A DNA stretch of 64,000 nt, taken from assembly GCF_008704425.1 (NCBI RefSeq), contig NZ_CP023696.1:2342501-2406500 (forward strand). The letters are read 5' to 3'. The stretch is from Streptomyces fradiae ATCC 10745 = DSM 40063. Its GTDB lineage: Bacteria; Actinomycetota; Actinomycetes; Streptomycetales; Streptomycetaceae. Shown here one piece after another: positions 1 to 7,677 of the stretch (position 1 is the stretch's first letter; each line of letters begins with the position of its first letter). The position numbers and the translations under genes were made by a program. The notes beneath the pieces were generated by a model. The model searched no databases. It saw only the letters and a program-made list of their open reading frames with translations, and was not told the DNA's origin.

Positions 1-1279
1 GGACGAGCTGCTCGCGGCGGGCGTACGGCCCGCGCTGACCCTCTACCACTGGGACCTGCCGCAGGAGCTGGAGGACGCGGGCGGCTGGCCGGAGCGCGCC
101 ACGGCGGAGCGGTTCGCGGACTACGCGGCGCTCGTCGCCGATGCCCTGGGCGACCGCGTGGACCGGTGGACCACGCTCAACGAACCCTGGTGCAGCGCCT
201 TCCTCGGGTACGGCTCCGGGGTGCACGCGCCGGGGCGCACGGACCCGGTCGCCGCGCTGCGCGCCGCCCACCACCTGAACCTCGGCCACGGGCTGGCCGT
301 GCGGGCGCTGCGCGCGGCCCTCCCGGCGCGCGCCGAGGTCGGCGTGTCGCTCAACCTCCACGAGGTCAGGCCGCTGACGGCGGCGCCGCAGGACGTGGAG
401 GCGGCGCGGCGCATCGACGCGGTCGGCAACCGCGTCTGGCTCGGCCCGATGCTCCGGGGCGCGTACCCGGAGGACCTCGTGGCGGACACGGCGGGGCTGA
501 CGGACTGGGCGTTCGTGCGGCCCGGCGACACGGCGGCGGCCCACCAGCCGCTGGACTTCCTGGGCGTCAACTACTACACGCCGACCCTGGTGTCGGCGCC
601 GGGCGGCGCCGAGCCGGGCATGGCGGACGGCGGGCACGGCGGCGGCCCGTACTCGCCGTGGCCGGCGGCGGACGAGGTGGTGTTCCACCAGCCGCCGGGC
701 GAGCGGACGGCGATGGGCTGGTCCGTGGACGCGTCGGGCCTGTACGACCTGCTGACGCGGGTGGCGCGGGCCCATCCGGACCTGCCGCTGTACGTGACGG
801 AGAACGGCGCCGCCTACGAGGACGCGGTGGGCCCGGACGGCTCGGTCCACGACCCGGAGCGCACCGCGTACGTCCACGCCCATCTGGAGGCGGTGCACCG
901 GGCGGTACAGGACGGCGCGGACGTGCGCGGGTACTTCCTGTGGTCGCTGCTGGACAACTTCGAGTGGGCGTACGGGTACGCGAAGCGGTTCGGCATCGTG
1001 CACGTGGACTACGCGGAGCAGACCCGCACGCCCAAGTCGAGCGCCCTCTGGTACGCGCGGGTGGCCCGCACCGGCGTCCTGCACGCCCCGGAGGCGGACG
1101 GCGCCCGCACGGCGGACGGCGCCGCGGAGGCGGTGCCGGTGCAGGTGGATGCGGTACCGGGAGAAGCGGTGCCGGTGCCGGTGGAGGCGGTGCCAGTGGA
1201 GGCGGTGCCGGTGGAGGCGGTGCCGGTGGAGACCGCCGGGCCCGCGGCCGGCGGCGCGGCGGGGGACGGCGCCCCCTGA
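1..1279 (+). CDS. GH1 family beta-glucosidase, C-terminal part (5' end outside window)
   Basis: Hydrolyses beta-1,4-linked glucosides such as cellobiose, presumably in the cytoplasm. The reading frame is already open at base 2, so the start lies upstream. The GH1 acid/base motif TLNEP is near base 175 and the nucleophile motif YVTENG near base 790. [14 protein letters not shown], which helps form the GH1 active site, follows near 940. After the catalytic domain ends (about 1075) there is a tail of roughly 65 residues made of near-identical VPVEA units from a 15-bp DNA repeat at about 1125-1235, ending in Ala/Gly. This tail is not part of the fold and is probably a slippage-grown extension. 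Family assignment is firm; substrate is inferred. Confidence 0.93.
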   Translation, partial: DELLAAGVRPALTLYHWDLPQELEDAGGWPERATAERFADYAALVADALGDRVDRWTTLNEPWCSAFLGYGSGVHAPGRTDPVAALRAAHHLNLGHGLAVRALRAALPARAEVGVSLNLHEVRPLTAAPQDVEAARRIDAVGNRVWLGPMLRGAYPEDLVADTAGLTDWAFVRPGDTAAAHQPLDFLGVNYYTPTLVSAPGGAEPGMADGGHGGGPYSPWPAADEVVFHQPPGERTAMGWSVDASGLYDLLTRVARAHPDLPLYVTENGAAYEDAVGPDGSVHDPERTAYVHAHLEAVHRAVQDGADVRGYFLWSLLDNFEWAYGYAKRFGIVHVDYAEQTRTPKSSALWYARVARTGVLHAPEADGARTADGAAEAVPVQVDAVPGEAVPVPVEAVPVEAVPVEAVPVETAGPAAGGAAGDGAP

Positions 1280-1457
1280 CACCCGCGGTCCCCGGCCGGG
1301 CGCGCCCCGTGCGGGCGTGGCTCCGGCCGGACGCGGCTGACCGGTGCCCGGGACCCTGGACCGCCGGTCACCGGTCACCGGCAACCGGGCCGGACCGCCG
1401 GCCGGTGCACCGGGCGGTGCTTGACCTCAACCACGGTTGATGCGCGAGCGTCGCGGC

Positions 1458-1859
1458 ATGAGCGTTCACGAGACGACGACCCTGCTCTTCCGGAACACCA
1501 TGCGCATCACCGACGGCCACATGGCGGGTTTCCGCGCCGCCGTCGCCCGGGCCGTGGCGTTCGCGGAGCGGCATGGGCCCCAGCTGATGGTGCAGACGTT
1601 CGTGGACGAGGAGCGGATGCTCGCCCACAGCTTCCAGCTCTACCGGGACTCCGACGCGGTCCGCGCCCACTGGAGGCTGGCGGACCCGTACATCCGGGAG
1701 GTGATGGAGCACTGCCGGGTGGAGTGCTTCGAGGTGTTCGGGGAGCCGGACGCCGATGTGGTGGCAGGCGTGCGGTCGGCGCTCGGCGACCAGTGCGTGC
1801 CGGCGTTCAGCCCGCGCGTCGCCGGGTTCGTCCGTTTCGCCACCGCACCCGGCGCCTAG
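1458..1859 (+). CDS. small conserved-type protein, possibly a dimeric alpha/beta-barrel (ABM-like) enzyme
   Basis: Encodes 133 residues beginning MSVHETTTLLFRN. No catalytic motif is certain. The alternation of an N-terminal strand, an amphipathic helix (MAGFRAAVARAVAFAERHG), a strand (LMVQTFVDEE) and later helices with an HW and YIREVME segment resembles the antibiotic-biosynthesis-monooxygenase-like ferredoxin fold, but this is inference only. The in-frame ATG at 1458 was preferred over ATG 1437 because the first seven residues (MMRERRG) look like untranslated leader. It sits alone between the glucosidase and a convergent gene. Confidence 0.6.
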   Translation: MSVHETTTLLFRNTMRITDGHMAGFRAAVARAVAFAERHGPQLMVQTFVDEERMLAHSFQLYRDSDAVRAHWRLADPYIREVMEHCRVECFEVFGEPDADVVAGVRSALGDQCVPAFSPRVAGFVRFATAPGA

Positions 1860-1959
1860 CCCCCGCCTTCCCCGGTGCGGCAGCGGACACGCGTGCCGCA
1901 CCGGGGCGGGCGCCGGAGCGGGCACGGCGGGGGCCCGTACGGGCGGCCGGGGCGCGGGT

Positions 1960-2832
1960 CTACGGCTCGAAGGCGGACGGCGGCGGCTCCGGGGACGCCT
2001 TCGCGGTGGCGTCGGTCACCGCGGACGCCCCGCCCGTGAAGTCCGCCAGCTCCCGCCCGTGCAGGACCCGCCCCGGATGCGGGTCGCCGGCCACGCGGCG
2101 GGTCAGCTCGGCGACCGGCAGGGGGACGGCCGAGGCGGCCAGCACGGCGTTGCCGAAGCGGCGGCCGCGCAGCACCACCGGGTCGGCGGCGAGCGCCAGC
2201 TCGGGGAAGACGGCGGCGGCGGTGGCGACCTGACCGCGCAGATGGGCCAGCGGCGGCCCGTCGGTGAGGTTGGCCGCGTACACCCCGCCGGGCCGCAGGA
2301 CGCGCCGCGCCTCGGTCAGGAACTCGGTGCTGGTCAGGTGCGCGGGCGTGCGGGCGCCGCGGAACACGTCGGCGATCACCAGGTCCGCCCAGTCGTCCGG
2401 CACCCTCGCCAGCACGGCGCGGGCGTCGCCGCCGCGCACCCGTATCCGGGCGGCCGGGTCGAGCGGCAGGACCCGCCGCACGAGGCCGACGAGCGGCGCG
2501 TCGATCTCCGCGACCTGCTGGGTGGAGCGGGGCCGGGTCGCGGCGACGTACCGGGCGAGGGTGAACGCCCCGCCGCCGAGGTGCACGGCGTGCAGCGGGC
2601 GGCCGGGCGGCGCCGCGAGGTCGGCGACGTGGCCGAGCCGCCGCTGGTACGCGAAGTCGAGGCGGGCCGGGTCGTCGAGGTCGACGTGCGACTGGGGGGC
2701 GCCGTCGACGAGCAGCGTCCACGCGCGCGGCCGGTCCCGGTCGGGCACCAGCTCGGCGACCCCGCCGTCGACGGCCTCGCTGACCGTCCGATCCGCCGCC
2801 GCACGTCCGCCCCGCTGCCTGTTCCTCGCCAC
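1960..2832 (-). CDS. spermidine-synthase-like methyltransferase-fold protein
   Basis: A 290-residue protein with the Rossmann methyltransferase core of the spermidine synthase superfamily. Glycine motif HLGGGAFTLARYVA binds the nucleotide substrate, VAEIDAPLV is the acidic motif II, and ADLVIADVF matches the spermidine-synthase-type motif with a catalytic-site Asp. Bacterial actinomycete members of this family are often not real polyamine synthases, so the substrate is left open. The start was placed at GTG 2832 (VARNRQRGG); the open frame continues to 2877. The Shine-Dalgarno is weak. The gene ends about 100 bp from the previous, convergent gene. Confidence 0.75.
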   Translation of the reverse strand: MARNRQRGGRAAADRTVSEAVDGGVAELVPDRDRPRAWTLLVDGAPQSHVDLDDPARLDFAYQRRLGHVADLAAPPGRPLHAVHLGGGAFTLARYVAATRPRSTQQVAEIDAPLVGLVRRVLPLDPAARIRVRGGDARAVLARVPDDWADLVIADVFRGARTPAHLTSTEFLTEARRVLRPGGVYAANLTDGPPLAHLRGQVATAAAVFPELALAADPVVLRGRRFGNAVLAASAVPLPVAELTRRVAGDPHPGRVLHGRELADFTGGASAVTDATAKASPEPPPSAFEP

Positions 2833-2899
2833 CCGCCCATTATCGGCCGCGGGACAGACCCCCGGTGAGGCGGCCACCGGGGCCGCCGTGGGCCGGCCG

Positions 2900-3766
2900 T
2901 CAGCGGCAGTCGTCGGCGACCCGGAGCAGGCGGGCCGCCTCGCCCAGGGCCCGGCGCAGCAGGGCCGGGTCGGTGACCGGTTCGGTGTCCGCCGGAGGGA
3001 GGAGCCAGCCGCTGCCGGGCACCGGCGGCTCCGGAGCGGCGCCGTGTCCGGCGTCCGGCGCGGCCGTCAGGCGCAGCCCCCGCCCGTCGGTCCCGGTGCA
3101 GGCGCTGCCCGGCACGTCCCAGTCGGCGGCCGTGCCGGGCGGGACGACGAAGCCGAGGGTGCCCCCGGCGCCGTCGTGCAGGACGGGGCCGACCGAGGGG
3201 GCGCCGCGCCGCAGGATGTCGACGGCCTCCAGACCCTGCCGCGCGGGGACGGTGACCAGGTCGCAGCCTTGGTGGAGACCCTGCTCGGGGACTTGGCGGG
3301 GGTCCTGCTCAGGTCCCTGGTGGGGGCCCTGGTGGGGGCCCTGGTGGGGCGGTGCGGCGGCCCGCCCGCGCGCCTCGTGAGTCCCGGCCTCGTGCACCTC
3401 GTGCACCTCGGGGGCCCCGGCCCCGTGCGATGCGCGGGCCGCGTGGGCCGGACGCGCCCCGGGCGCCTCGCACGGCCCGTGGTTGTCGCGGTGCGCGTCC
3501 CCCTTGGGGTGCGCGTCCCCCTTGCGCGCCTCGCGGACTTCGTGCGGTGCCCGGGCCTCCCCGTACGCCTCGCGGGTGCCGCGCGGCTCGTATGCCTCCC
3601 GGGTGCCGCGCGGCTCGTACGCCTCGTGGGGCGGGTGCTCGCGGGCGTCGCGACCGTCGCCCGGCCCCGGCGGGCGGGCGCTCTCGTCCCGTGTGGGCGC
3701 GTGCCGCAGGGTGGTGTGCGGCTCGCCGTCGCCACGCGGACCGGCCTCCATGCCGTCCTCCGACAA
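2900..3766 (-). CDS. low-complexity protein with a Prim-Pol-like C-terminal segment, function unknown
   Basis: About 288 residues. The start is probably TTG 3766 after GAGGAGGGG; ATG 3751 after GGAGGA is an alternative. The N-terminal 170 residues are hydrophilic and repetitive: two units of YEPRGTREA, a KGDAHPKGDAHRD stretch and HQGP repeated three times. The C-terminal 115 residues look folded: CDLVTVPARQGLEAVDIL, then GPVLHD, GFVVPPGTAADW and GWLLPPADTEP. The order D-V-x-VPA-G ... GPV ... PPGTA ... PP also occurs in the gene at 11939, and resembles fragments of bifunctional primase/polymerase proteins found in Streptomyces. Function is not assigned. It diverges from the regulator at 3998. 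Confidence 0.6.
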   Translation of the reverse strand: MSEDGMEAGPRGDGEPHTTLRHAPTRDESARPPGPGDGRDAREHPPHEAYEPRGTREAYEPRGTREAYGEARAPHEVREARKGDAHPKGDAHRDNHGPCEAPGARPAHAARASHGAGAPEVHEVHEAGTHEARGRAAAPPHQGPHQGPHQGPEQDPRQVPEQGLHQGCDLVTVPARQGLEAVDILRRGAPSVGPVLHDGAGGTLGFVVPPGTAADWDVPGSACTGTDGRGLRLTAAPDAGHGAAPEPPVPGSGWLLPPADTEPVTDPALLRRALGEAARLLRVADDCR

Positions 3767-3905
3767 GGGATCCCCTCCTCGCTCAAGAGCCCCGTGGGGA
3801 GACACGTGCGGTCTCCGGGGGTTCAACGGCGGGAGGCGTCAACAGCTACGGCGAAATCCCGCCGCAAAGGATGGCACTTCATGGCGGATCGCGGGTGAGA
3901 TATCC

Positions 3906-3921
3906 GGTTTGTAGCCAAACC
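3906..3921. promoter_or_regulatory. inverted repeat GGTTTG-TAGC-CAAACC in a divergent promoter region
   Basis: A perfect 6-bp inverted repeat with a 4-bp spacer lies 77 bp before the regulator start at 3998 and 140 bp before the divergent gene. It sits in a locally AT-richer patch, as expected for an operator or promoter. Autoregulation by the adjacent HTH protein is plausible but not shown. Confidence 0.4.
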
Positions 3922-3997
3922 ACGGGTATGCCCACCACCGCAGCCGGTACGTTCGTGCCCCGCCGGAGCCTCGGCAGCACGCAGGAGAGGGCTCGCC

Positions 3998-5392
3998 ATG
4001 ACCTCGTCACGGGCAGTTCCGAATCTCGCCTTCCGCCGCCTGCGGGGGCAGCGCTCCCCCGCCGAGTTCGCCGCCGCCGTGCGCCGGGCGGCCCGGGAGA
4101 TCGGCGAGCACGTGGCGTGCGACGCACGCTACGTCGGCCGGGTGGAGTCGGGGGAGATTCGCTGCCCCAACTACGCGTACGAACGGGTGTTCCTGCACAT
4201 GTTCCCCGGCCGGTCCCTGGCCGACCTGGGCTTCATGGCGCGGGAAAGCGTCCGGGGCCGGGCCGCTCGCGCGGCGGCCGGCGCCCCGGCGCCCCCCACA
4301 CCCCTCCGGAACGATGAGGAGAGCGACGTGCTGCGTCGCGCATTCATGACGGGCGGCACGGCCACCGTGGCGGCCGCCTCCCTGGGCCTGGGCCCCTCCC
4401 CCGCCCGTGCCCCGTCGGGGCGCGGCGGCGGGGCGGACCCGCTGGCGGTCGTCCCGGCCCCGCGCACGGGCGGCCGGTACGGCGAGACCGAGGCCGCCGC
4501 GGTGGAGGAGGCCGTACGGCGCATCCGCGTGCTCGACGACCGGCACGGCGCCGACGGGCTGTACGCGCGGGCCGCGGCCCCCCTGCGGTCGGCGTACGCG
4601 CTGCTGGACTCGGGGACGGCGGCCCGGCAGTCGGCCGCGGACCGGCTGCACGCGGGCGCGGGCGAGCTGGCCCTGTCGGTGGGGTGGCTCGCCCACGACT
4701 CGGGCCGCCCGGAGGACGCCCGCTCGCACTACGCGGAGGCGCTGGCCACCGCGCGCGTGGGCGGCGATCCGGGGCTGGAGGCGCACGCGTTCTCCAACAC
4801 CTCGTTCCTGGCGCGGGACGAGGGCCGGTTCCGGGAGGCGGTCCGGGCCGCTCAGGCGGGGCAGCGCGCGGCCCGCCACCTGGCGTCGGCGCGGCTGCTG
4901 TCGCTGCTGGCGCTGCGGGAGGCGGGCGGCTGGGCGGGGCTGGCCGACCGCGCGGCGTGCGAGGAGGCCCTGGGACGGGCGCACACCCTGTTCGGGCGGG
5001 GCGCGTCGGACGCCGACCCCGAGTGGATGACCTTCTTCGGGGAGCCCGAGCTGGAGTTCCTGGAGGCCCAGTGCTGGTCGCTGCTGGGCGAGCCGGCCCG
5101 CGCGGCGCGGCACGCCCGGCGGGCCGCCGCGCTCGACGACCCGCACTTCGCGCGGAACCTCGCGCTGTACCGCGCCCAGCTCGCCGCCGACCTGGCGCTG
5201 AGCGGCGCCCCGCAGGAGGCGGCGGAGGCGGGCGGGCAGGTGCTCGACCTGCTGGGGGACGTGCGGTCCTCCCGTATCGAGGCGATGCTCGCCCGGACCG
5301 CCCGGCTGCTGCTCCCGCACCGGTCCCTGCCGGCGGTGGCCGCCTTCCTCGCCCGCCGCCGCCCGTCGCCCCCGCGCCGGGGCGCCGGCTAG
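3998..5392 (+). CDS. HTH regulator with TPR-like C-terminal domain (NsdA-like family)
   Basis: 464 residues. Residues 1-75 resemble an Xre-type helix-turn-helix used by Streptomyces developmental regulators (RYVGRVESGEIRCPNYAYERVF as recognition region). Residues about 110-150 are Ala/Gly-rich with a Tat-like or hydrophobic stretch (VLRRAFMTGGTATVAAASLGLG) that is common in this family and is probably not a true signal. The remainder is helical, TPR-like, with repeats such as ARSHYAEALATAR and ARHARRAAALDD. Relatives such as NsdA act as negative regulators of differentiation and antibiotic production; whether this one does is inference. Start ATG 3998 has AGGAGAGGG upstream. The palindrome at 3906 is a candidate operator. 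Confidence 0.75.
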   Translation: MTSSRAVPNLAFRRLRGQRSPAEFAAAVRRAAREIGEHVACDARYVGRVESGEIRCPNYAYERVFLHMFPGRSLADLGFMARESVRGRAARAAAGAPAPPTPLRNDEESDVLRRAFMTGGTATVAAASLGLGPSPARAPSGRGGGADPLAVVPAPRTGGRYGETEAAAVEEAVRRIRVLDDRHGADGLYARAAAPLRSAYALLDSGTAARQSAADRLHAGAGELALSVGWLAHDSGRPEDARSHYAEALATARVGGDPGLEAHAFSNTSFLARDEGRFREAVRAAQAGQRAARHLASARLLSLLALREAGGWAGLADRAACEEALGRAHTLFGRGASDADPEWMTFFGEPELEFLEAQCWSLLGEPARAARHARRAAALDDPHFARNLALYRAQLAADLALSGAPQEAAEAGGQVLDLLGDVRSSRIEAMLARTARLLLPHRSLPAVAAFLARRRPSPPRRGAG

Positions 5393-5426
5393 CGCCGACG
5401 GCGCCCGCACCGCGGTGCGGCCGGGG

Positions 5427-6023
5427 TCAGGGCTCCAGGTGGCCGGTGTCGTTCCAGCGCTCCAGGGCGGGCATCCCGTACGCCCAGCCGAGCACCGACA
5501 GGCTCGTCGGGTCGAGCCGGACGCGGGCGCCGAAGGCGATGTCCTCGCCCAGCCAGCGCGCGGCGATGGTGCGCAGGATGTGGCCGTGCGCGAAGACCAG
5601 CACGTCCCGGTCGGCGGAGCGGGCCCACTCCACGACCTCGTCGGCGCGCGCCGCCACCTGCGCCGGGGTCTCGCCCTCCGGGACGCCGTCGCGCCATATC
5701 AGCCAGCCCGGCCGGACCGCCTGGATCTCGGCCGGGGTCAGCCCCTCGTACGCGCCGTAGTCCCACTCCATGAGCGCGTCCCACTCGGTGGCGCGGTCCT
5801 CGAACCCGGCGATCTCGCACGTCTCCCGCGCGCGTACGAGCGGGCTGGTGCGGACCTCGTACCCCTCCAGGCCCGTCCAGCGGCCCCGGTGCAGCCGCTC
5901 CCCCAGCAGCTCGGCGCCCCGGCGGCCCTCCGGCAGCAGGGGGATGTCCGTCCGTCCGGTGTGCCTGCCGAGCAGCGACCATTCGGTCTGGCCGTGCCGG
6001 GCGAGCAGGATGCGCGGTGCCAT
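5427..6023 (-). CDS. histidine phosphatase (phosphoglycerate mutase-like) family protein
   Basis: 198 residues. The catalytic motif ARHGQTEW lies near residue 8 and the second histidine is in VFAHGHILR. The [13 protein letters not shown] segment and EWDYGAYEG acid-region are typical of the RHG phosphatase superfamily. It most likely dephosphorylates a small phosphorylated metabolite in the cytoplasm; the substrate cannot be told from sequence. It ends 35 bp from the end of the convergent regulator gene, so the two probably share a terminator region. Confidence 0.88.
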   Translation of the reverse strand: MAPRILLARHGQTEWSLLGRHTGRTDIPLLPEGRRGAELLGERLHRGRWTGLEGYEVRTSPLVRARETCEIAGFEDRATEWDALMEWDYGAYEGLTPAEIQAVRPGWLIWRDGVPEGETPAQVAARADEVVEWARSADRDVLVFAHGHILRTIAARWLGEDIAFGARVRLDPTSLSVLGWAYGMPALERWNDTGHLEP

Positions 6024-6177
6024 GGGGCGTACTCCTGTGGTGTTGCGCGAGAGTGCACACGACGGCGGGTGCAGCGACGTACCCCTCCATCATCCCGTAC
6101 GCGCGCGACGCGGCCCCGATCGCCCGGCGCCGGCGGGTGGCCGCCTGGCGGCGTCCCGCGCGGGTCCTCCCGCACGG

Positions 6178-6273
6178 GGTCCGGCACGCGGTCCCGTGCG
6201 CGATCCGGCCCGCGGTCCGGCACGCGGTCCGGCACGCGGTCCCGTACGCGGTCCGGCACGCGGTCCGGCACGC
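6178..6273. repeat. eight tandem 12-bp units (consensus GGTCCGGCACGC)
   Basis: Five units match the consensus exactly; three carry point changes (GGTCCCGTGCGC, GATCCGGCCCGC, GGTCCCGTACGC). The array occupies most of the 325-bp gap 6024-6348 between the phosphatase and the nuclease gene. Because 12 is a multiple of three it stays open in other frames, but I see no start or ribosome site that would make it coding. The rest of the gap shows nothing else. Confidence 0.9.
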
Positions 6274-6348
6274 GCGCGGGGCGGTCCGGTGGCGGGCCGG
6301 CGGCCCGTTCCCGCCCCGGTTGTCAGTGGCGGATGCGAGACTTCCGCG

Positions 6349-7677
6349 GTGAGCGATTCCCTGGGCAGCGGCCCGCGTCCGGTGCCGCGAACCCCGCAGA
6401 CCCCGTCCGTCCCGCCGGCCGGGCAGGCGCCGGAGGTGCCGCGGCAGTCCGCGCTGCGGCGGCGCCTGGCCGAGCTGCGCGGCCCCGCCGCGGTGCCGCA
6501 CCCGCTGGACGCCCGCGCGCTGGCCGCCCTCGCCGCCAATCCGGGCTGCCGCCGCCGGGCGCTGCTGGACGGCGCCGGGGTGGACAAGGCGGCGCTCGCC
6601 TCGGCGCTGGGCTCGCCGTCCGGATTCGGGCAGTCGCAGTTCGCGTTCATGCGGGGCAACGCCTTCGAGGCGAAGGTCAAGGCCGACGGCGGCGCCGAGC
6701 TGCTGCGGCTCCTGGGGGCCGACGCGCCCGGTGAGGTGAGCACGCCGGACCTGGCGGCGGCCGGGCCCGAGGGGCGGGCGGCGCGGACGGCGCTGGCGCT
6801 GCGGGAGGCCGCCACGGCGGGCGGCTGGACGCTCCTCGACCACCCGATGCTGGCCCTGGAGGTCGCCGGCTCGCCGGTGTACCTGGAGCCCGACGCGGTG
6901 GTCGTGCGGCCGGACGGGACGTGGACGGTCGTCGAGATCAAGTCGTTCCCGATGATCGACGGAGCGGCGGACGCCTCGAAGGTCGGCGCCGCGGCCCGGC
7001 AGGCGGCGGTGTACGTGCTGGCGCTGGAGCGGATCGCCGCCGTCACGGACGGCGCCGAGGTGGCCGACCGGGTGCTGCTGGTCTGCCCGAAGGACTTCTC
7101 GAACCAGCCGACCGGCTCGCTCGTCGACGTGCGCAAGCAGCTCGCGGTCACCCGGCGGCAGCTCGCGCGGCTCACCCGTCTGGAGGACATCGCGGCGGCC
7201 GTGCCGCGGGGCGTGACCTTCGACGTGTCGGCGTGCTCCACGGAGCAGCTGACGGCCGCCGTCGACACGGTGCCGCACGCGTACGCCCCGGAGTGCCTGG
7301 CCGCCTGCGAGCTGGCGTTCCACTGCCGCGACCGGGCCCGCTCGGCGGGCGCGGTGGAGGCGCTGGGCCGGTCGGTGCGGGGCGAGCTGGGCGGTCTGAC
7401 GACGGTCGGCGACGTCCTGGCGGCGGCGCGCGGCGAGGCGGGCGACCCGCGCGACCCGGCGGTCGCGGCGCTGCGGCGGGCCGCCGCCCTGCGCGCGGAG
7501 GCGGTGGCGGAGGCGGTGGCCGGGGCGGGCGGGACCGCTGCCGGGGCGGATGACCTGGGCGGTCGCGGTCGAGCGGATGGTGCGGGCGGTCCCGGCGGTG
7601 GCGCGGGCGGTGCCCGTGGCGCGGGCGTGCCGGGGCAGGGGGGCGCGGGGGCGCGCACCGGGGCGGGGGCGGCCTGA
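6349..7677 (+). CDS. Cas4/RecB-like PD-(D/E)XK nuclease with probable Fe-S cysteines
   Basis: 442 residues, GTG start at 6349 (the frame is open further upstream, but that part is the 12-bp repeat region). Nuclease motifs appear in order: RGNAFE (E107) in place of the usual RGxxxH, EPDA (D182), VEIKS (E196, K198) and QAAVY (Q218, Y222), the QxxxY motif of RecB-type nucleases. A cysteine in NPGCRRR (C67) and a C-terminal cluster C316, C320, C326 have the one-plus-three arrangement seen in Cas4 and AddB, where they hold a 4Fe-4S cluster. The C-terminal 80 residues are Ala/Gly/Arg-rich. It overlaps the next gene by one base (TGATG), so the three-gene cassette is translationally coupled. Nuclease fold is well supported; biological role is unknown. 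Confidence 0.82.
   Translation: MSDSLGSGPRPVPRTPQTPSVPPAGQAPEVPRQSALRRRLAELRGPAAVPHPLDARALAALAANPGCRRRALLDGAGVDKAALASALGSPSGFGQSQFAFMRGNAFEAKVKADGGAELLRLLGADAPGEVSTPDLAAAGPEGRAARTALALREAATAGGWTLLDHPMLALEVAGSPVYLEPDAVVVRPDGTWTVVEIKSFPMIDGAADASKVGAAARQAAVYVLALERIAAVTDGAEVADRVLLVCPKDFSNQPTGSLVDVRKQLAVTRRQLARLTRLEDIAAAVPRGVTFDVSACSTEQLTAAVDTVPHAYAPECLAACELAFHCRDRARSAGAVEALGRSVRGELGGLTTVGDVLAAARGEAGDPRDPAVAALRRAAALRAEAVAEAVAGAGGTAAGADDLGGRGRADGAGGPGGGAGGARGAGVPGQGGAGARTGAGAA

Noticed and set aside
6349..7677. Cas4 proper, part of a CRISPR adaptation module
   Set aside because: Motifs are Cas4-like but no cas1, cas2 or repeat array is in the window, and motif I has Glu for His. Called a Cas4/RecB-like nuclease only.
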